Assembly (NCBI GenBank): GCA_900555435.1
Contig: USLH01000001.1
Coordinates: forward strand, 1 to 37,662
Direction: 5' to 3'
Length of the DNA stretch: 37,662 bases
Source of the DNA: an uncultured Oscillospiraceae bacterium
GTDB lineage: Bacteria > Bacillota > Clostridia > Oscillospirales > Ruminococcaceae
A program made the translations under genes and the position numbers. Below are positions 7,319-16,255 of the stretch, in pieces (within the stretch, counting starts at the first letter, position 1; the number at the start of each line of letters is the position of its first letter). Below the pieces are notes generated by a model. That model did no database searches, had not been told where the DNA came from, and was given only the letters and a program-made list of their open reading frames with translations.

Positions 7319-7906
7319 TCAGATCTGGGGCTTTTCGGATCGCTCCCCTGCGATCTGGTTATAGCATTCCACAGAATCCGGATGCAGCATCTTTCCCTGC
7401 CGGAGCATCTCCCCCAGAATGTACTGGAGCGAATAGAGGATTGCCCCGTCCGGATCTTTTTCCGAAAGCGCCCGGGTGTACTCCGCATCGGGATAATCCC
7501 GATCCGCCGAAGTCAGATCCGCCAGATACACCGTTTTTTCCAGCGGGGACATATCCTTCCGCCCGGTGGTGTGATAGCAAACGGCGTTTAAAACGTCCGC
7601 ATCCCGGATTCCCAGCTTGTCCCGCAAAAACAGCATCCCCGCCGGGGCGTGCCACAGCTGCGGCAGCATCCGGTCTGCATCTGAAAAGAGTATATCAGAA
7701 TTTTCGAGGTTTTGCAACAGGATCTTTGGGTCGGTGTTTTTTTCCACATCGTGCAAAAGCCCTGCCAGCTCCGCCTTTCCGGGGTCTGCCCCGATGATCC
7801 GGGCCAGATATACCGCCCGCTCCATGACGTTCAGGGAATGTTTGTAGCGTTTGGGGCTCAGCCGCTGCTGGATGAGGGCCTGATATTGGGGATAACGTGT
7901 CGTCAT
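7319..7906 (-). CDS. yqeK: YqeK family HD-domain Ap4A hydrolase
   Basis: A 195-residue HD-domain protein. Relatives cleave diadenosine tetraphosphate symmetrically to two ADP. Metal ligands include His23 (YKHSLNV), His52-Asp53 (GLLHDVEK), a later His in CYHTTGR, and Asp in VYLADLTSADR. The start at 7906 has AAGGAGG about 7 bases upstream; that RBS overlaps the stop codon of the preceding membrane-protein gene, so re-initiation is likely. Normally yqeK follows nadD directly; here one gene is inserted between them. Confidence 0.93.
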   Translation of the reverse strand: MTTRYPQYQALIQQRLSPKRYKHSLNVMERAVYLARIIGADPGKAELAGLLHDVEKNTDPKILLQNLENSDILFSDADRMLPQLWHAPAGMLFLRDKLGIRDADVLNAVCYHTTGRKDMSPLEKTVYLADLTSADRDYPDAEYTRALSEKDPDGAILYSLQYILGEMLRQGKMLHPDSVECYNQIAGERSEKPQI

Positions 7907-7918
7907 GCAGATTCCTCC

Positions 7919-8890
7919 TTATGGGTCCAGATATCTCAGGGTCGTGAGAAGGTCCAGAGCCCGCTCCCGTTCGTCCAGGGGGCAGCGGACCGTAATGAGG
8001 GTGTTCTCCACCCGCACCACGGCGAAATACTGCTGGCCGCTCCGGGCAGTGAAGCGTCCGAAGTTTCCCCGGACGTCCTTACCTTCCGCCGAAAAGGGCC
8101 CGTCGCTTTCCCGGAACCGGGCGATGAGCTGGGAGCCCACGTTTCCGGCAGTGTCAACGGTATCAAAAATGTAAAATTCCAGGCGGAGCCGGTCGTCCTC
8201 CCCGATGAGGGCCAGGGACAGCCGGTTCCCGGCGTCCCACTGCATCCGGCGGGTCTCCGTCCAGTCCTCCCAGGGGATCTTCCGGTCGGACAGGGCCGTG
8301 ATCACCTGTTCCCGGTTTGCAGGCGGGATCCGGGGGTTTCCGGCCTGATAGATCAGCACCGCAAGTCCCGCCAGAAGGCCCAGGAACAGCGCCAGCCTGA
8401 CGTATCCGCCGACGGTCCCCCTGGGGGCGGTCCGGCGCTCGGCCTGCATCTCCCGAAGCATTTCCACCCAGATGGGGTGGCCCAGGATATGACCGGAGCC
8501 GTGGCGTTTCCGATAGAACGCCCCGGCAATGGCCGAGACCATCAGGTCCGCCAGGACAACTCCCCCCAGGGCCAGGTAGACCCGGTCCCCGATGGGGGCA
8601 GCCAGGCCCAGGACCGCTGCGTTGAGACCGACGATGCACGGGGCCCATTCCAGGGTGGAAAGGAACAGCACCCGCCGGGTCCGCCCCGGGTCCGGGGAGG
8701 TGCAGATGAGCCAGCGGGTAAAAGACCGGCTCCGCTGGGGCTGGAACTGGACCTCCCGCAGGTAGGCCCGAATCGCCGCCCCATTTTTTCCGGCGGAGCG
8801 GAACAGGGCGTCCCGCATCCAGCCGGCGCAGAATTCGTTGAGGATCAGGGCCGCCAGAAATCCTGCCAGCCGCAGAAGGGGCTCCGTCAT
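7919..8890 (-). CDS. Unknown membrane protein with four predicted helices, between nadD and yqeK
   Basis: A 323-residue protein I cannot assign to a family. Hydrophobic segments lie at about 6-25, 74-97, 103-125 and 162-181, followed by a soluble C-terminal part (about 182-323) with alternating strand-like stretches (RLRLEFYIFDTV, QQYFAVVRVENTLITVRC). The stretch 125-160 between helices is basic. The start is taken at the ATG at 8890, which overlaps the nadD stop (ATGA); a longer frame would run through most of the nadD C-terminus. The coding DNA is visibly richer in G and C, with GGGG/CCCC runs, than nadD and yqeK. That may mean later acquisition or simply faster drift. Confidence 0.75.
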   Translation of the reverse strand: MTEPLLRLAGFLAALILNEFCAGWMRDALFRSAGKNGAAIRAYLREVQFQPQRSRSFTRWLICTSPDPGRTRRVLFLSTLEWAPCIVGLNAAVLGLAAPIGDRVYLALGGVVLADLMVSAIAGAFYRKRHGSGHILGHPIWVEMLREMQAERRTAPRGTVGGYVRLALFLGLLAGLAVLIYQAGNPRIPPANREQVITALSDRKIPWEDWTETRRMQWDAGNRLSLALIGEDDRLRLEFYIFDTVDTAGNVGSQLIARFRESDGPFSAEGKDVRGNFGRFTARSGQQYFAVVRVENTLITVRCPLDERERALDLLTTLRYLDP

Positions 8891-9504
8891 AGCCGTCCCT
8901 CCGGGGAGGGCAGGGGCTTTTCGTAAAGCCCCCGCCGCTTGATATAGGAAAGCACCGCTTCCGGCACCATGTTGGAAACGTCGCCGCCCTTTTTTAAGAT
9001 CTCCCGGATTTCGGTGGAAGAAAGGGGCAGCGGCTCCGTCCGGATGACCCGGGCACCAGAAAATTCCTCCGCCTTTTTTAAGAGGGCTTCCTCTTCCCCG
9101 TCGTTCCGGGCAAAAGCTGCCAGATCCGCCAGCTTTAAAATATCCTGCCACCGGTACCATTGGTCGAAGGTCAGCAGCATATCCGCCCCCATCAGCAGCG
9201 TGAACCGCTCCTCCGGGAACAGCGCATGGAGCTTTTCCAGCGTCAGCACCGTGTAGCTCTTCCCCTTGGCTTTCAGTTCGATGTCGCTGACAAAGACCTT
9301 TTCCATCCCCGCCGCAGCAAGCCTTGCCATCTCCAGCCGCTCCTTTCCGGGAGCCAGATCCGGCGCCTGCTTATGGGGTGGGAGGTTTGCGGGGATCAGA
9401 AGGATCCGGTCAAAGGAAAGAGCCTTGTCCGCCTCTTTTAAAAGATGCAGGTGCCCGTTGTGGATGGGATTGAACGTCCCTCCGAAGATCCCGGTGCGGG
9501 TCAT
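8887..9504 (-). CDS. nadD: Nicotinate-nucleotide adenylyltransferase
   Basis: Makes nicotinic acid adenine dinucleotide from NaMN and ATP in NAD synthesis. The 205-residue product has the nucleotidyltransferase signature GGTFNPIHNGH (8-18) with the (H/T)xGH motif, and the second ATP-binding motif SSTEIR (162-167). The length is typical. ATG at 9504; 18 bases follow yhbY, and the 3' end overlaps the next membrane-protein gene by 4 bases. The order yhbY-nadD-yqeK is a common Firmicutes arrangement. Confidence 0.97.
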   Translation of the reverse strand: MTRTGIFGGTFNPIHNGHLHLLKEADKALSFDRILLIPANLPPHKQAPDLAPGKERLEMARLAAAGMEKVFVSDIELKAKGKSYTVLTLEKLHALFPEERFTLLMGADMLLTFDQWYRWQDILKLADLAAFARNDGEEEALLKKAEEFSGARVIRTEPLPLSSTEIREILKKGGDVSNMVPEAVLSYIKRRGLYEKPLPSPEGRL

Positions 9505-9522
9505 GGATGCGTCCCCCTTTTT

Positions 9523-9816
9523 TCAGTCGTCCAGCTGGATCACGGGTTTTTCCGGATTCTTCCGGTACAGGGTGATCCGGGTGCCTAAGATCTGGACCAC
9601 CTCGCAGCCGGTCTCCCCTGCGATCTCCGCCGCCGCTTCCTTGGCAGAATAAAGGCTGTTTTCCAGTACCCGGATCTTAATAAGCTCCCGGGCGGTAAGG
9701 GCGTCGTCCACCTGCTTTACGGTGTTTTCGTTGATGCCGCCCTTTCCGATCTGCAGAATGGTATCAATGGGGTTTGCCATGGCCCGGAGCCGGGCCCGCT
9801 GTTTGCTGTTTAACAT
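9523..9816 (-). CDS. yhbY: YhbY family RNA-binding (CRM domain) protein
   Basis: A 97-residue single CRM-domain protein associated with pre-50S ribosome particles in other bacteria. It has the family start LNSKQRARLRAMAN, the GxxG-type loop in LQIGKGG (about 22-28), and the end VVQILGTRITLYRKNPE. The length matches YhbY/YqeI. It follows rdgB by 10 bases and precedes nadD by 18, so it is co-transcribed. Confidence 0.95.
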   Translation of the reverse strand: MLNSKQRARLRAMANPIDTILQIGKGGINENTVKQVDDALTARELIKIRVLENSLYSAKEAAAEIAGETGCEVVQILGTRITLYRKNPEKPVIQLDD

Positions 9817-9826
9817 AGGATTCTCC

Positions 9827-10405
9827 TTATTTCTCCTGTTTTAAGTAATCTTCCAGAAGGCGGTTCGCCTTTCCTCTGTGGCTGACGGCGTCCTTTTCCT
9901 TCGCTGTCATCTCGGCGAAGGTCTTCTCCCCCACCAGGAAGATAGGGTCGTAGCCGAAGCCGTCCTCCCCTCGGGGAGACTCTGCCATCGTGCCCTCGCA
10001 GACACCTTCGAAAACATGGGTTTCCCCCGTCCCATCGATATACGCAATGGCGCAAACGAACCGTCCCGTTCGATTTTCCTTTCCCTCAAGCTCCGCAAGG
10101 AGCTTTTTCACCCGGTCGGCATCCGTTGCGCCTTCCCCGGCGTACCGTGCGGAATAGATCCCCGGCCGCCCGTCCAATGCATCCACGCAAAGCCCCGAAT
10201 CGTCGGCAATCACCGGCAGCTTTACTTTCTCCCAAACCGCTTTCGCCTTCCGTACGGCGTTCTCCGCAAAGGTCGTGCCGGTCTCCTCCACGTCCAAGAT
10301 GATGCCCTTTTCCTTCTGGGAAAAGACCTGATACCCCAAGGGCTCCAGCATCCGCTTGAACTCCCGGACCTTCCCGGCGTTTCCCGTTGCTATGATGATC
10401 TCCAT
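9827..10405 (-). CDS. rdgB: XTP/dITP diphosphatase (RdgB/HAM1)
   Basis: Removes deaminated purine triphosphates (dITP, XTP) from the nucleotide pool. The 192-residue product has the HAM1 signatures ATGNAGKVREF (6-16), a conserved acidic segment in VEETGTTFAENAVRKA, VIADDSGLCVDAL with the catalytic Asp pair, GIYSARYAG, and the C-terminal SHRGKA. The ATG begins immediately after the stop of the small upstream membrane gene (TGAATG), with AAAGGAG in that gene as RBS. Confidence 0.97.
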   Translation of the reverse strand: MEIIIATGNAGKVREFKRMLEPLGYQVFSQKEKGIILDVEETGTTFAENAVRKAKAVWEKVKLPVIADDSGLCVDALDGRPGIYSARYAGEGATDADRVKKLLAELEGKENRTGRFVCAIAYIDGTGETHVFEGVCEGTMAESPRGEDGFGYDPIFLVGEKTFAEMTAKEKDAVSHRGKANRLLEDYLKQEK

Positions 10406-10705
10406 TCATTTTTCTCCTTTATCCGTCCGCTTTTTTAAAAGCCGCCCGAAGGCAAGCATCGCCGTCCCCGTGCAGAATAAAAGCAGCGGAAGCGCATCCA
10501 GAAACCGCTCCCACGTCCGCCTGTCCCAGGGGATCGCCTTCCGGGTCAGATAGGCGGAGATCCGATCCGCCGTTTCGTACCGGCGGCTGCGTTTTTCCGA
10601 AAGCCAGCTTTTCACTTCCGGCAGCCGCCCGCTCTGCACCAATAAGAGCACGGCGCCCAGAGCGCCGACCAGAGCCGCCAGCCGGGTCTTTTTCTCGTTA
10701 TTCAA
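10406..10705 (-). CDS. Unknown 99-residue membrane protein between ftsY and rdgB
   Basis: Hydrophobic segments at about 9-24 and 69-90 flank a basic, polar middle (about 25-68) and a basic tail (KKRTDKGEK); a hairpin with both ends in the cytoplasm is likely. The start is taken at a TTG (10705-10703) with GGAGG 7 bases upstream inside ftsY, so it overlaps the ftsY end by 8 bases. An in-frame ATG at 10735 has no RBS and would overlap ftsY by 38 bases. The stop abuts the rdgB start with no gap. I do not recognise a family. Confidence 0.65.
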   Translation of the reverse strand: MNNEKKTRLAALVGALGAVLLLVQSGRLPEVKSWLSEKRSRRYETADRISAYLTRKAIPWDRRTWERFLDALPLLLFCTGTAMLAFGRLLKKRTDKGEK

Positions 10706-11603
10706 ACAGCGCCTCCACAAAATCCTCCGGAACAAATTCCTGCAGATCGTCGATCTTCTCGCCGACCCCTACATACCGCACCGGCAGCCCCAGCTGGTTC
10801 TTGATGGCTACCACGATGCCGCCCTTCGCCGTGCCGTCCAGCTTGGTCAGCACGATGCCGGTGATCTTCGCCGCCTGCATGAACTGCTCCGCCTGATTGA
10901 CGGCGTTCTGGCCGGTGGTGGCATCCAAGACCAGCAGCGTTTCCACGTCGCAGCCCTCCGCCCGTTGATTGACGATCCGGAACATCTTTCCAAGCTCGTC
11001 CATCAGGTTCTTCTTATTATGGAGCCGCCCGGCGGTATCGATGAGCAGGATGTCCGCATGGCGGGCCTTTGCCGCCTCGATGGAATCGTAGACCACTGCC
11101 GCCGGGTCGGAGCCTTCCTGATGTTTGACGATCTCCACGCCGCTGCGCTGGGTCCAGACCTCCAACTGCTCGATGGCGGCAGCCCGGAAGGTGTCGGCAG
11201 CGCCGACCAGGATCTTCTTGCCCTGGGCTTTGAAATTCGCCGCCAGCTTCCCGATGGTGGTGGTCTTCCCGGCGCCGTTCACGCCGATGACAAAGAGGAT
11301 GGACGGGCTGGTGGAGAGCTTCATGGGCTCGTCCTCCCGGAGCATATCCGCCACGATCTCCTTCAAAAGTCCCTTGACCTCAGCCGGATCGGTGATGCCG
11401 GTCTCCTTGATCTTCCGCCGCAGCTGGTTGCAGATGTCCTCGGCGGTAATGGCCCCCATATCGGACATGATAAGGATTTCTTCCAGTTCCTCCAGAAAGT
11501 CCTCGTCGATCTTCGTGAAGGAGTGGATGACCCCCTCCACCTGACGCATCATGGCGTCTTTTGTCTTTTTGAGCCCTTCCCTGATCTTGCTAAAAAATCC
11601 CAT
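10698..11603 (-). CDS. ftsY: Signal recognition particle receptor FtsY
   Basis: SRP-receptor GTPase that docks ribosome-SRP complexes at the membrane. The 301 residues comprise an N domain (about 1-90) and a G domain. Motifs are G1 GVNGAGKTTT (107-116), DTFRAAA (137-143), G3 DTAGRL (189-194) and G4 TKLDGTAKGG (253-262). The acidic A domain of E. coli FtsY is absent, as in most Gram-positives. It lies 12 bases after smc, the usual smc-ftsY pair. Confidence 0.98.
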   Translation of the reverse strand: MGFFSKIREGLKKTKDAMMRQVEGVIHSFTKIDEDFLEELEEILIMSDMGAITAEDICNQLRRKIKETGITDPAEVKGLLKEIVADMLREDEPMKLSTSPSILFVIGVNGAGKTTTIGKLAANFKAQGKKILVGAADTFRAAAIEQLEVWTQRSGVEIVKHQEGSDPAAVVYDSIEAAKARHADILLIDTAGRLHNKKNLMDELGKMFRIVNQRAEGCDVETLLVLDATTGQNAVNQAEQFMQAAKITGIVLTKLDGTAKGGIVVAIKNQLGLPVRYVGVGEKIDDLQEFVPEDFVEALFE

Positions 11604-11615
11604 TTTGGATCCTCC

Positions 11616-14600
11616 TTATCCCTGTGATTCCAGTTCGCCCATTTTGGAAGCGATCTCCGTGACCTTCAGCTCTAAGAGCTTGGAGACCCCCCGTTCCTGC
11701 ATCGTGACGCCGTAAAGCACGTCGGCTTCCTCCATGGTACCCCGACGGTGGGTGATGAGGATGAACTGGGTGCTGTCGCTCATTTTCCTTAAGTATTCGG
11801 CGTACTTCACCACGTTCACATCGTCCAGAGCCGCCTCGATCTCGTCCAGCACGCAGAAGGGCGCCGGCCGCACTTTCAGGATGGCGAAGTAGATGGCGAT
11901 GGCGATAAACGACTGCTCGCCGCCGGACAAAGCGCTCAGGCTCTTGATGATCTTCCCCGGCGGCTGGACGTTGATGTCGATGCCGCAGTTCAAGACGTCC
12001 TCCGGATCGCTTAAGGTGAGGCTCGCCTTCCCTCCCCCGAAGAGCTCCGTAAAGATCTCCCCGAAGTTTTTGTTGATGGCGGCAAAGCTCTCCCTGAAAA
12101 GCCGCTCCATATCCGACGTTAGGTTTTTGATGAGCTTTTCCAGCTCCGACTTGGCGTTGGCGGCGTCCTCTACCTGCGCCTTCAGGAATTCGTACCGTTC
12201 CGATACCTCTTTATACTCCTCGATGGCGCCTACGTTGACGCTCCCCAGCCCCCGGATCCGGTTCTTGAGGGAAGCAAGCTCCTTCTGCGCCTCGTTCCGA
12301 TCCTCAATGGGGATCGCCGCCTGCTGAGCCTCGCTGCGGGTCAGCTGGTACTCATCCTGGAGCCGCAGGATGATCTGGTCGTAGTCCCGCTGAGCCGAGA
12401 GCTTCTGCTCGTCTAACCGTGCCAGCTCCCCGGCGGCCTGTTCCTTTCTTGCGGAAACCTCCCGTTCCTGCTGCCTAAGCCGGGTAGTCTCTCCTTCCAG
12501 CTCCTGCCGCTTGGCAAGGAGCTTCCTGCTCTTTTCCTCGTATTCGACAATCCGTGCGGCGGCTTCCCCACTTTCCTTCTGCAGAGAGGCGATAGCGGTC
12601 TCCAGCTGCTTTGTCTTCCCTTCCACGGCGTCCCGTTCCGCTAAGAGCCGGGCCTTTGCTTCCGCCCGGGCTTTTGCGTCGGCACGCAGATCTTCGATCT
12701 GCCGGGTCAGGTTTTCCAGGTCCTTCCGGTTCTCGATCTCCTGCCGGGTCAGAGCGGAGATCTCCTCTGTCAGCTCTTCCCGACGGCCGGAAAGACTGTC
12801 CCGGCTGCCCTGAAATTCAAAAAGGGCGTTCTTTGCCGCTTCCGCCTCTTTTTCCAGAGCGGCAAGGGCGGTTCTCGCCTCTTCCGCCTCTTTTCGGGCG
12901 GCGGCGATCTTCTGGCTGCACTGAGCCTTCTGCCGCTCCAGTTCCGCCTTCCGGGCGGAGAGCTGTTGGCGGTTCTGCCGGTGCCGGAGAAGATCTGCTT
13001 CAAAGCGGATCTGATCCTCATTCGCCGTGATCTGCTCCGCCCGGATTCCTTCCACCTGTGCGGAAAGGTTCGCTGTCTCTCTGGAAAGCTCGGCGGCTCT
13101 CTGATCCAGCTGGGCCTTCTGCCCTTTTAGCTTCTCCGCTTCCGCCTGCAGGGCGGAGGCTTCGTTCTTCCGGCTGAGCACGCCGGCATTTTTCGCCGCC
13201 GATCCGCCGGTGAAACTGCCGCCTACGTTGACCTGCTGGCCGTCTAAGGTGACGATGCGGAATTTATACCCGTATTTCCGGGAAATGGTGATGGCGGTGT
13301 CCAGATCCTCCACCACGGCGATGCGGCCCAATAAGAATCGCACCACCCCGTCGTACTTCGGATCCGCTTCCACCAGCTCCGATGCGACCGCCACGAACCC
13401 GGCGTACCGTTCCAGCCCCGGCTCGTTCAGGGTGTTTCCCTTCACGGAGGTCAGCGGCAGGAAGGTGGCACGTCCCGCCTTCTGCTCGGACAAAAGCCGG
13501 ATGCCCGCCTTTGCGGCGGCTTCGTCCTCCACGACGATGTTCTGGAGCGCCCCGCCCAGCGCCGTTTCCACGGCGACAGAATATTCCGGCTTCACGCTTA
13601 AAAGCTGGGTCACCGTCCCTAAAACGCCCCGGATGGCGCCGTTTTTCGCTGCCCGGATCACCGCCTTGACGCTGTAGTTAAAGCCCTCCATGTTCTGCTC
13701 CAGATCCAAAAGCAGCCTTGCCCGCTGGAGCTTTTCCTTGATGGAAAGATCCAGCTTCTGCTGCTCGCCGGAAAGCTCCTGCAGCTTCTGCTTCCGGCCG
13801 GAGAGCTTTAAATCGTATCCCTTCCGGGCGTTTTCCAGAGAAGCCTTCTTATCGGCGATCTCTTTTAAAAGCCCTTCCAGCTGCTCGATGGTTTCCCCGT
13901 CCGATCCCGCCTGGGTGGTCAGGGAGGAAAGCTCTCCCTCGATGCCCCGGATCCGGTTCTCCTCATCGGCAGCGGCGTTCTCCTTCGTCAGGATCAGCAA
14001 ATTCTGCCGGGAGCTTTCCAGAGCAATCCGGTTGACCCGACTGTTTGCTTCTTCCAGCTTCCCGCTGAAATCCTCCTGTTCGGCGGACAGGCTCAACAGT
14101 TCCTTCCGCTTTTCTTCTGCCTTCCTCTGAAGCTCCTCACCGGCGCTCGAAAGCGCTTTTTTCTGCTCTTCTTTGGCGGCAGCCTCTTCTTCCCGCCGGG
14201 CGGCCGACTCCTCCTGGGCGGAAAGCTCCGCTGAAAGCCTTGCTTTCGTCTCCTCATTGTGGCGGATGTCGTTTTCCCGGACGGCCACTTCGCTTTTCAG
14301 GTCGCCGGTACGGTTCAAAAGGTTCTGCCGGATGGTCTGGCATTCCTCGTTTTGGGTCAGGCAGGCCTGCATCCGTTTATAGGTCTCCTGGATCTGCTCC
14401 TCGATCTTTTCAATCTCCCGGGAAAGATGTTCGTCCTCCCCCCTGGCGATCAGATACTTCTGCTCCTGCTCCCGCAGGGCGTTCTGGTATTTTTCCAGCG
14501 TCAGCAGCCACAAGGACACTTCCAGCGCCTTTTTTCGCTCCGATAGCGTCAGGAATTCCTTTGCCTTCTCCGACTGGATCCGCAGCGGCTCCACCCGCCC

Positions 14601-15197
14601 CTCCAATTCGGAGAGGATGTCGTAAAGCCGGGTCAGGTTCTCCTGCGCTCCTAAAAGCTTCCGCTCTGCCTCTGCCTTGCGGTAGCGGTATTTGGAAATG
14701 CCTGCCGCTTCCTCGAAGATCTCCCGCCGTTCCCCGGATTTGGCGCTGATAATCTCTGCGATCTTGCCCTGCCCGATCATGGAATAGCCGTCCCGGCCAA
14801 GGCCTGTATCCATAAACAGCTCGTTGATGTCCCGAAGCCGCACAGCACTGCTGTTTATCGCATATTCGCTTTCCCCGGAACGGTAGTACCGCCGGGTGAT
14901 GGTCACTTCATCAGCGTCTACGGGAAGCGCCCGGTCGCTGTTGTCAAAGGTCAGCGACACCGCCGCAAACCCCTGGGGCTTCCGGGAGGAAGTGCCTAAG
15001 AAAATGACATCCTCCATTTTTTCACCCCGCAGGGTTTTGGTGGACTGCTCCCCTAAGACCCAGCGCATGGCGTCGGAAAGGTTGCTCTTCCCGCTTCCGT
15101 TGGGACCGACTACCGCAGTGAGCCCTTTGTTGAAATGAATGACAGTCTTATCGGGAAAGGACTTGAAGCCCTGCATTTCCAGCGATTTTAAGAACAT
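11616..15197 (-). CDS. smc: Chromosome partition protein SMC
   Basis: ATPase of the SMC-ScpAB condensin. The 1193-residue product has Walker A GPNGSGKSN at 31-39, long coiled coils (about 170-500 and 670-1020, rich in Glu/Lys/Arg/Ala heptads), a hinge at about 505-665, the ABC signature ALSGGEQSF near 1088, and Walker B CVLDEIEAALDD near 1116. The signature has EQSFIAIAIY where many SMCs have ERALTAIALL; this is a variation, not a defect. scpA and scpB are not in the window. The gene sits between a radical SAM gene (41 bases) and ftsY (12 bases), a common Clostridia order. A weak promoter candidate lies at 15248-15276. Confidence 0.98.
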   Translation of the reverse strand: MFLKSLEMQGFKSFPDKTVIHFNKGLTAVVGPNGSGKSNLSDAMRWVLGEQSTKTLRGEKMEDVIFLGTSSRKPQGFAAVSLTFDNSDRALPVDADEVTITRRYYRSGESEYAINSSAVRLRDINELFMDTGLGRDGYSMIGQGKIAEIISAKSGERREIFEEAAGISKYRYRKAEAERKLLGAQENLTRLYDILSELEGRVEPLRIQSEKAKEFLTLSERKKALEVSLWLLTLEKYQNALREQEQKYLIARGEDEHLSREIEKIEEQIQETYKRMQACLTQNEECQTIRQNLLNRTGDLKSEVAVRENDIRHNEETKARLSAELSAQEESAARREEEAAAKEEQKKALSSAGEELQRKAEEKRKELLSLSAEQEDFSGKLEEANSRVNRIALESSRQNLLILTKENAAADEENRIRGIEGELSSLTTQAGSDGETIEQLEGLLKEIADKKASLENARKGYDLKLSGRKQKLQELSGEQQKLDLSIKEKLQRARLLLDLEQNMEGFNYSVKAVIRAAKNGAIRGVLGTVTQLLSVKPEYSVAVETALGGALQNIVVEDEAAAKAGIRLLSEQKAGRATFLPLTSVKGNTLNEPGLERYAGFVAVASELVEADPKYDGVVRFLLGRIAVVEDLDTAITISRKYGYKFRIVTLDGQQVNVGGSFTGGSAAKNAGVLSRKNEASALQAEAEKLKGQKAQLDQRAAELSRETANLSAQVEGIRAEQITANEDQIRFEADLLRHRQNRQQLSARKAELERQKAQCSQKIAAARKEAEEARTALAALEKEAEAAKNALFEFQGSRDSLSGRREELTEEISALTRQEIENRKDLENLTRQIEDLRADAKARAEAKARLLAERDAVEGKTKQLETAIASLQKESGEAAARIVEYEEKSRKLLAKRQELEGETTRLRQQEREVSARKEQAAGELARLDEQKLSAQRDYDQIILRLQDEYQLTRSEAQQAAIPIEDRNEAQKELASLKNRIRGLGSVNVGAIEEYKEVSERYEFLKAQVEDAANAKSELEKLIKNLTSDMERLFRESFAAINKNFGEIFTELFGGGKASLTLSDPEDVLNCGIDINVQPPGKIIKSLSALSGGEQSFIAIAIYFAILKVRPAPFCVLDEIEAALDDVNVVKYAEYLRKMSDSTQFILITHRRGTMEEADVLYGVTMQERGVSKLLELKVTEIASKMGELESQG

Positions 15198-15238
15198 GGT
15201 TTCATTCCTTTCTCGAAAAAGTAATACAGTTCGTATTT

Positions 15239-16255
15239 TTATTTTAAATTATACGGATTTTCGACAGAAATTTCCACTTCTCCGGGCAAGATTCCCTCTT
15301 TCCCCCGGATTCGCAGAGGATACCCCAACGCCTTCGCCTTTAAAAGGTTCTCCTTTTTCTGTCCAATGGCTTTGGAAAGCTCTTTTGGGGCCACCGCCCC
15401 CGCCAGCCTTGTCCCCACAGAAAAACGCCGCAGCTTTTCCTCCAGCTTCATCCAGTAAAGCCGCCCCTCGCAAAGCTCCCGGAACGCCGAATGATAGGCT
15501 CCTCCCACCAACCGCCGCTCCATCGTCTCCGAAGGGTGCAGCCCTACCCGGATCACCCGGATCCCGGCCTCCTCCAGCCGGGGCAGCCAGGGAGCCACCC
15601 ACTCCACCGCTTCCTCCACGGAAAGCGGGGTGTAAAGTCCTTCCCTTGTCAACCGTGCCAGCTCCGTCCCCTCCAGCACCACGGTAGGATAGATTCGCAC
15701 CGTGTCGGGTCTTATCCTCATCACGCCCTCCATGGTGCTCTGAAAGGTCCCATGGCTGTCCCCGTAAAGCCCTGCCATGACCTGCAGCCCCAGCGAAAAC
15801 CCGCCGTAGGCCCGGATGGCAGCCGCCGCTTCAAAAACATCCGCCGCCGTATGGCCCCGGTAATTTTTCAGAAGCACCTCATCGGATAAGCTCTGGGCGC
15901 CCAGTTCAATGGCGGTCACACCGTATCGGGAAAGGGTCTCCAAAATCCCTTCCGAAATACCGTCCGGCCGGGTGGACACCCGGATCCCGGAGCAGCGTCT
16001 CTCCTTTACAAAGGGGTGCGCAGCCTTTAAAAGCCCTTCCATGTCCTCTTTGGGAAGGCAGGTGAAGCTCCCGCCGAAAAAGGCGATCTCCGTGGTTTCC
16101 GGATCAGGCTGCTTTTCAAAAGCCGCCGTTAAAATCTTCGTGACCTCTTCCGGAGTCACCGGCTTTTCTTCTCCGGAAATGCTTTTCTGGTCGCAAAAGC
16201 TGCAGGCGTGAGGGCACCCCAGATGGGGGATGAACAGGGCGATGTTCCCGTGCAT
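15239..16255 (-). CDS. Radical SAM protein, Elp3-like
   Basis: A 338-residue radical SAM enzyme with the cluster motif Cys14-x3-Cys18-x2-Cys21 (GCPHACSFCDQ) and the glycine-rich SAM-binding FFGGSFT (about 59-65). The pattern resembles the core of Elp3/YhcC-type proteins, with a conserved C-terminal region from about 220 (GIRVIRVGLHPSE). No acetyltransferase domain is present. Genes of this type stand between rnc and smc in many Clostridia; the substrate is unknown, possibly a tRNA. It starts at an ATG overlapping the rnc stop by one base (TGATG). Its last codons contain a possible -10 box for smc. Confidence 0.85.
   Translation of the reverse strand: MHGNIALFIPHLGCPHACSFCDQKSISGEEKPVTPEEVTKILTAAFEKQPDPETTEIAFFGGSFTCLPKEDMEGLLKAAHPFVKERRCSGIRVSTRPDGISEGILETLSRYGVTAIELGAQSLSDEVLLKNYRGHTAADVFEAAAAIRAYGGFSLGLQVMAGLYGDSHGTFQSTMEGVMRIRPDTVRIYPTVVLEGTELARLTREGLYTPLSVEEAVEWVAPWLPRLEEAGIRVIRVGLHPSETMERRLVGGAYHSAFRELCEGRLYWMKLEEKLRRFSVGTRLAGAVAPKELSKAIGQKKENLLKAKALGYPLRIRGKEGILPGEVEISVENPYNLK
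15248..15276 (-). promoter_or_regulatory. Possible internal promoter before smc
   Basis: Minus strand: TATAAT (15253-15248) with a weak TGGAAA (15276-15271) 17 bases upstream, about 50-80 bases before the smc start. The TATAAT also encodes Tyr-Asn in the preceding gene, so chance is possible. Confidence 0.35.

Noticed and set aside
8891..9160. N-terminal extension of the 323-residue membrane protein to 413 codons
   Set aside because: It would overlap nadD by about 270 bases with no membrane or domain features; the ATG at 8890 overlapping the nadD stop is a normal coupling.
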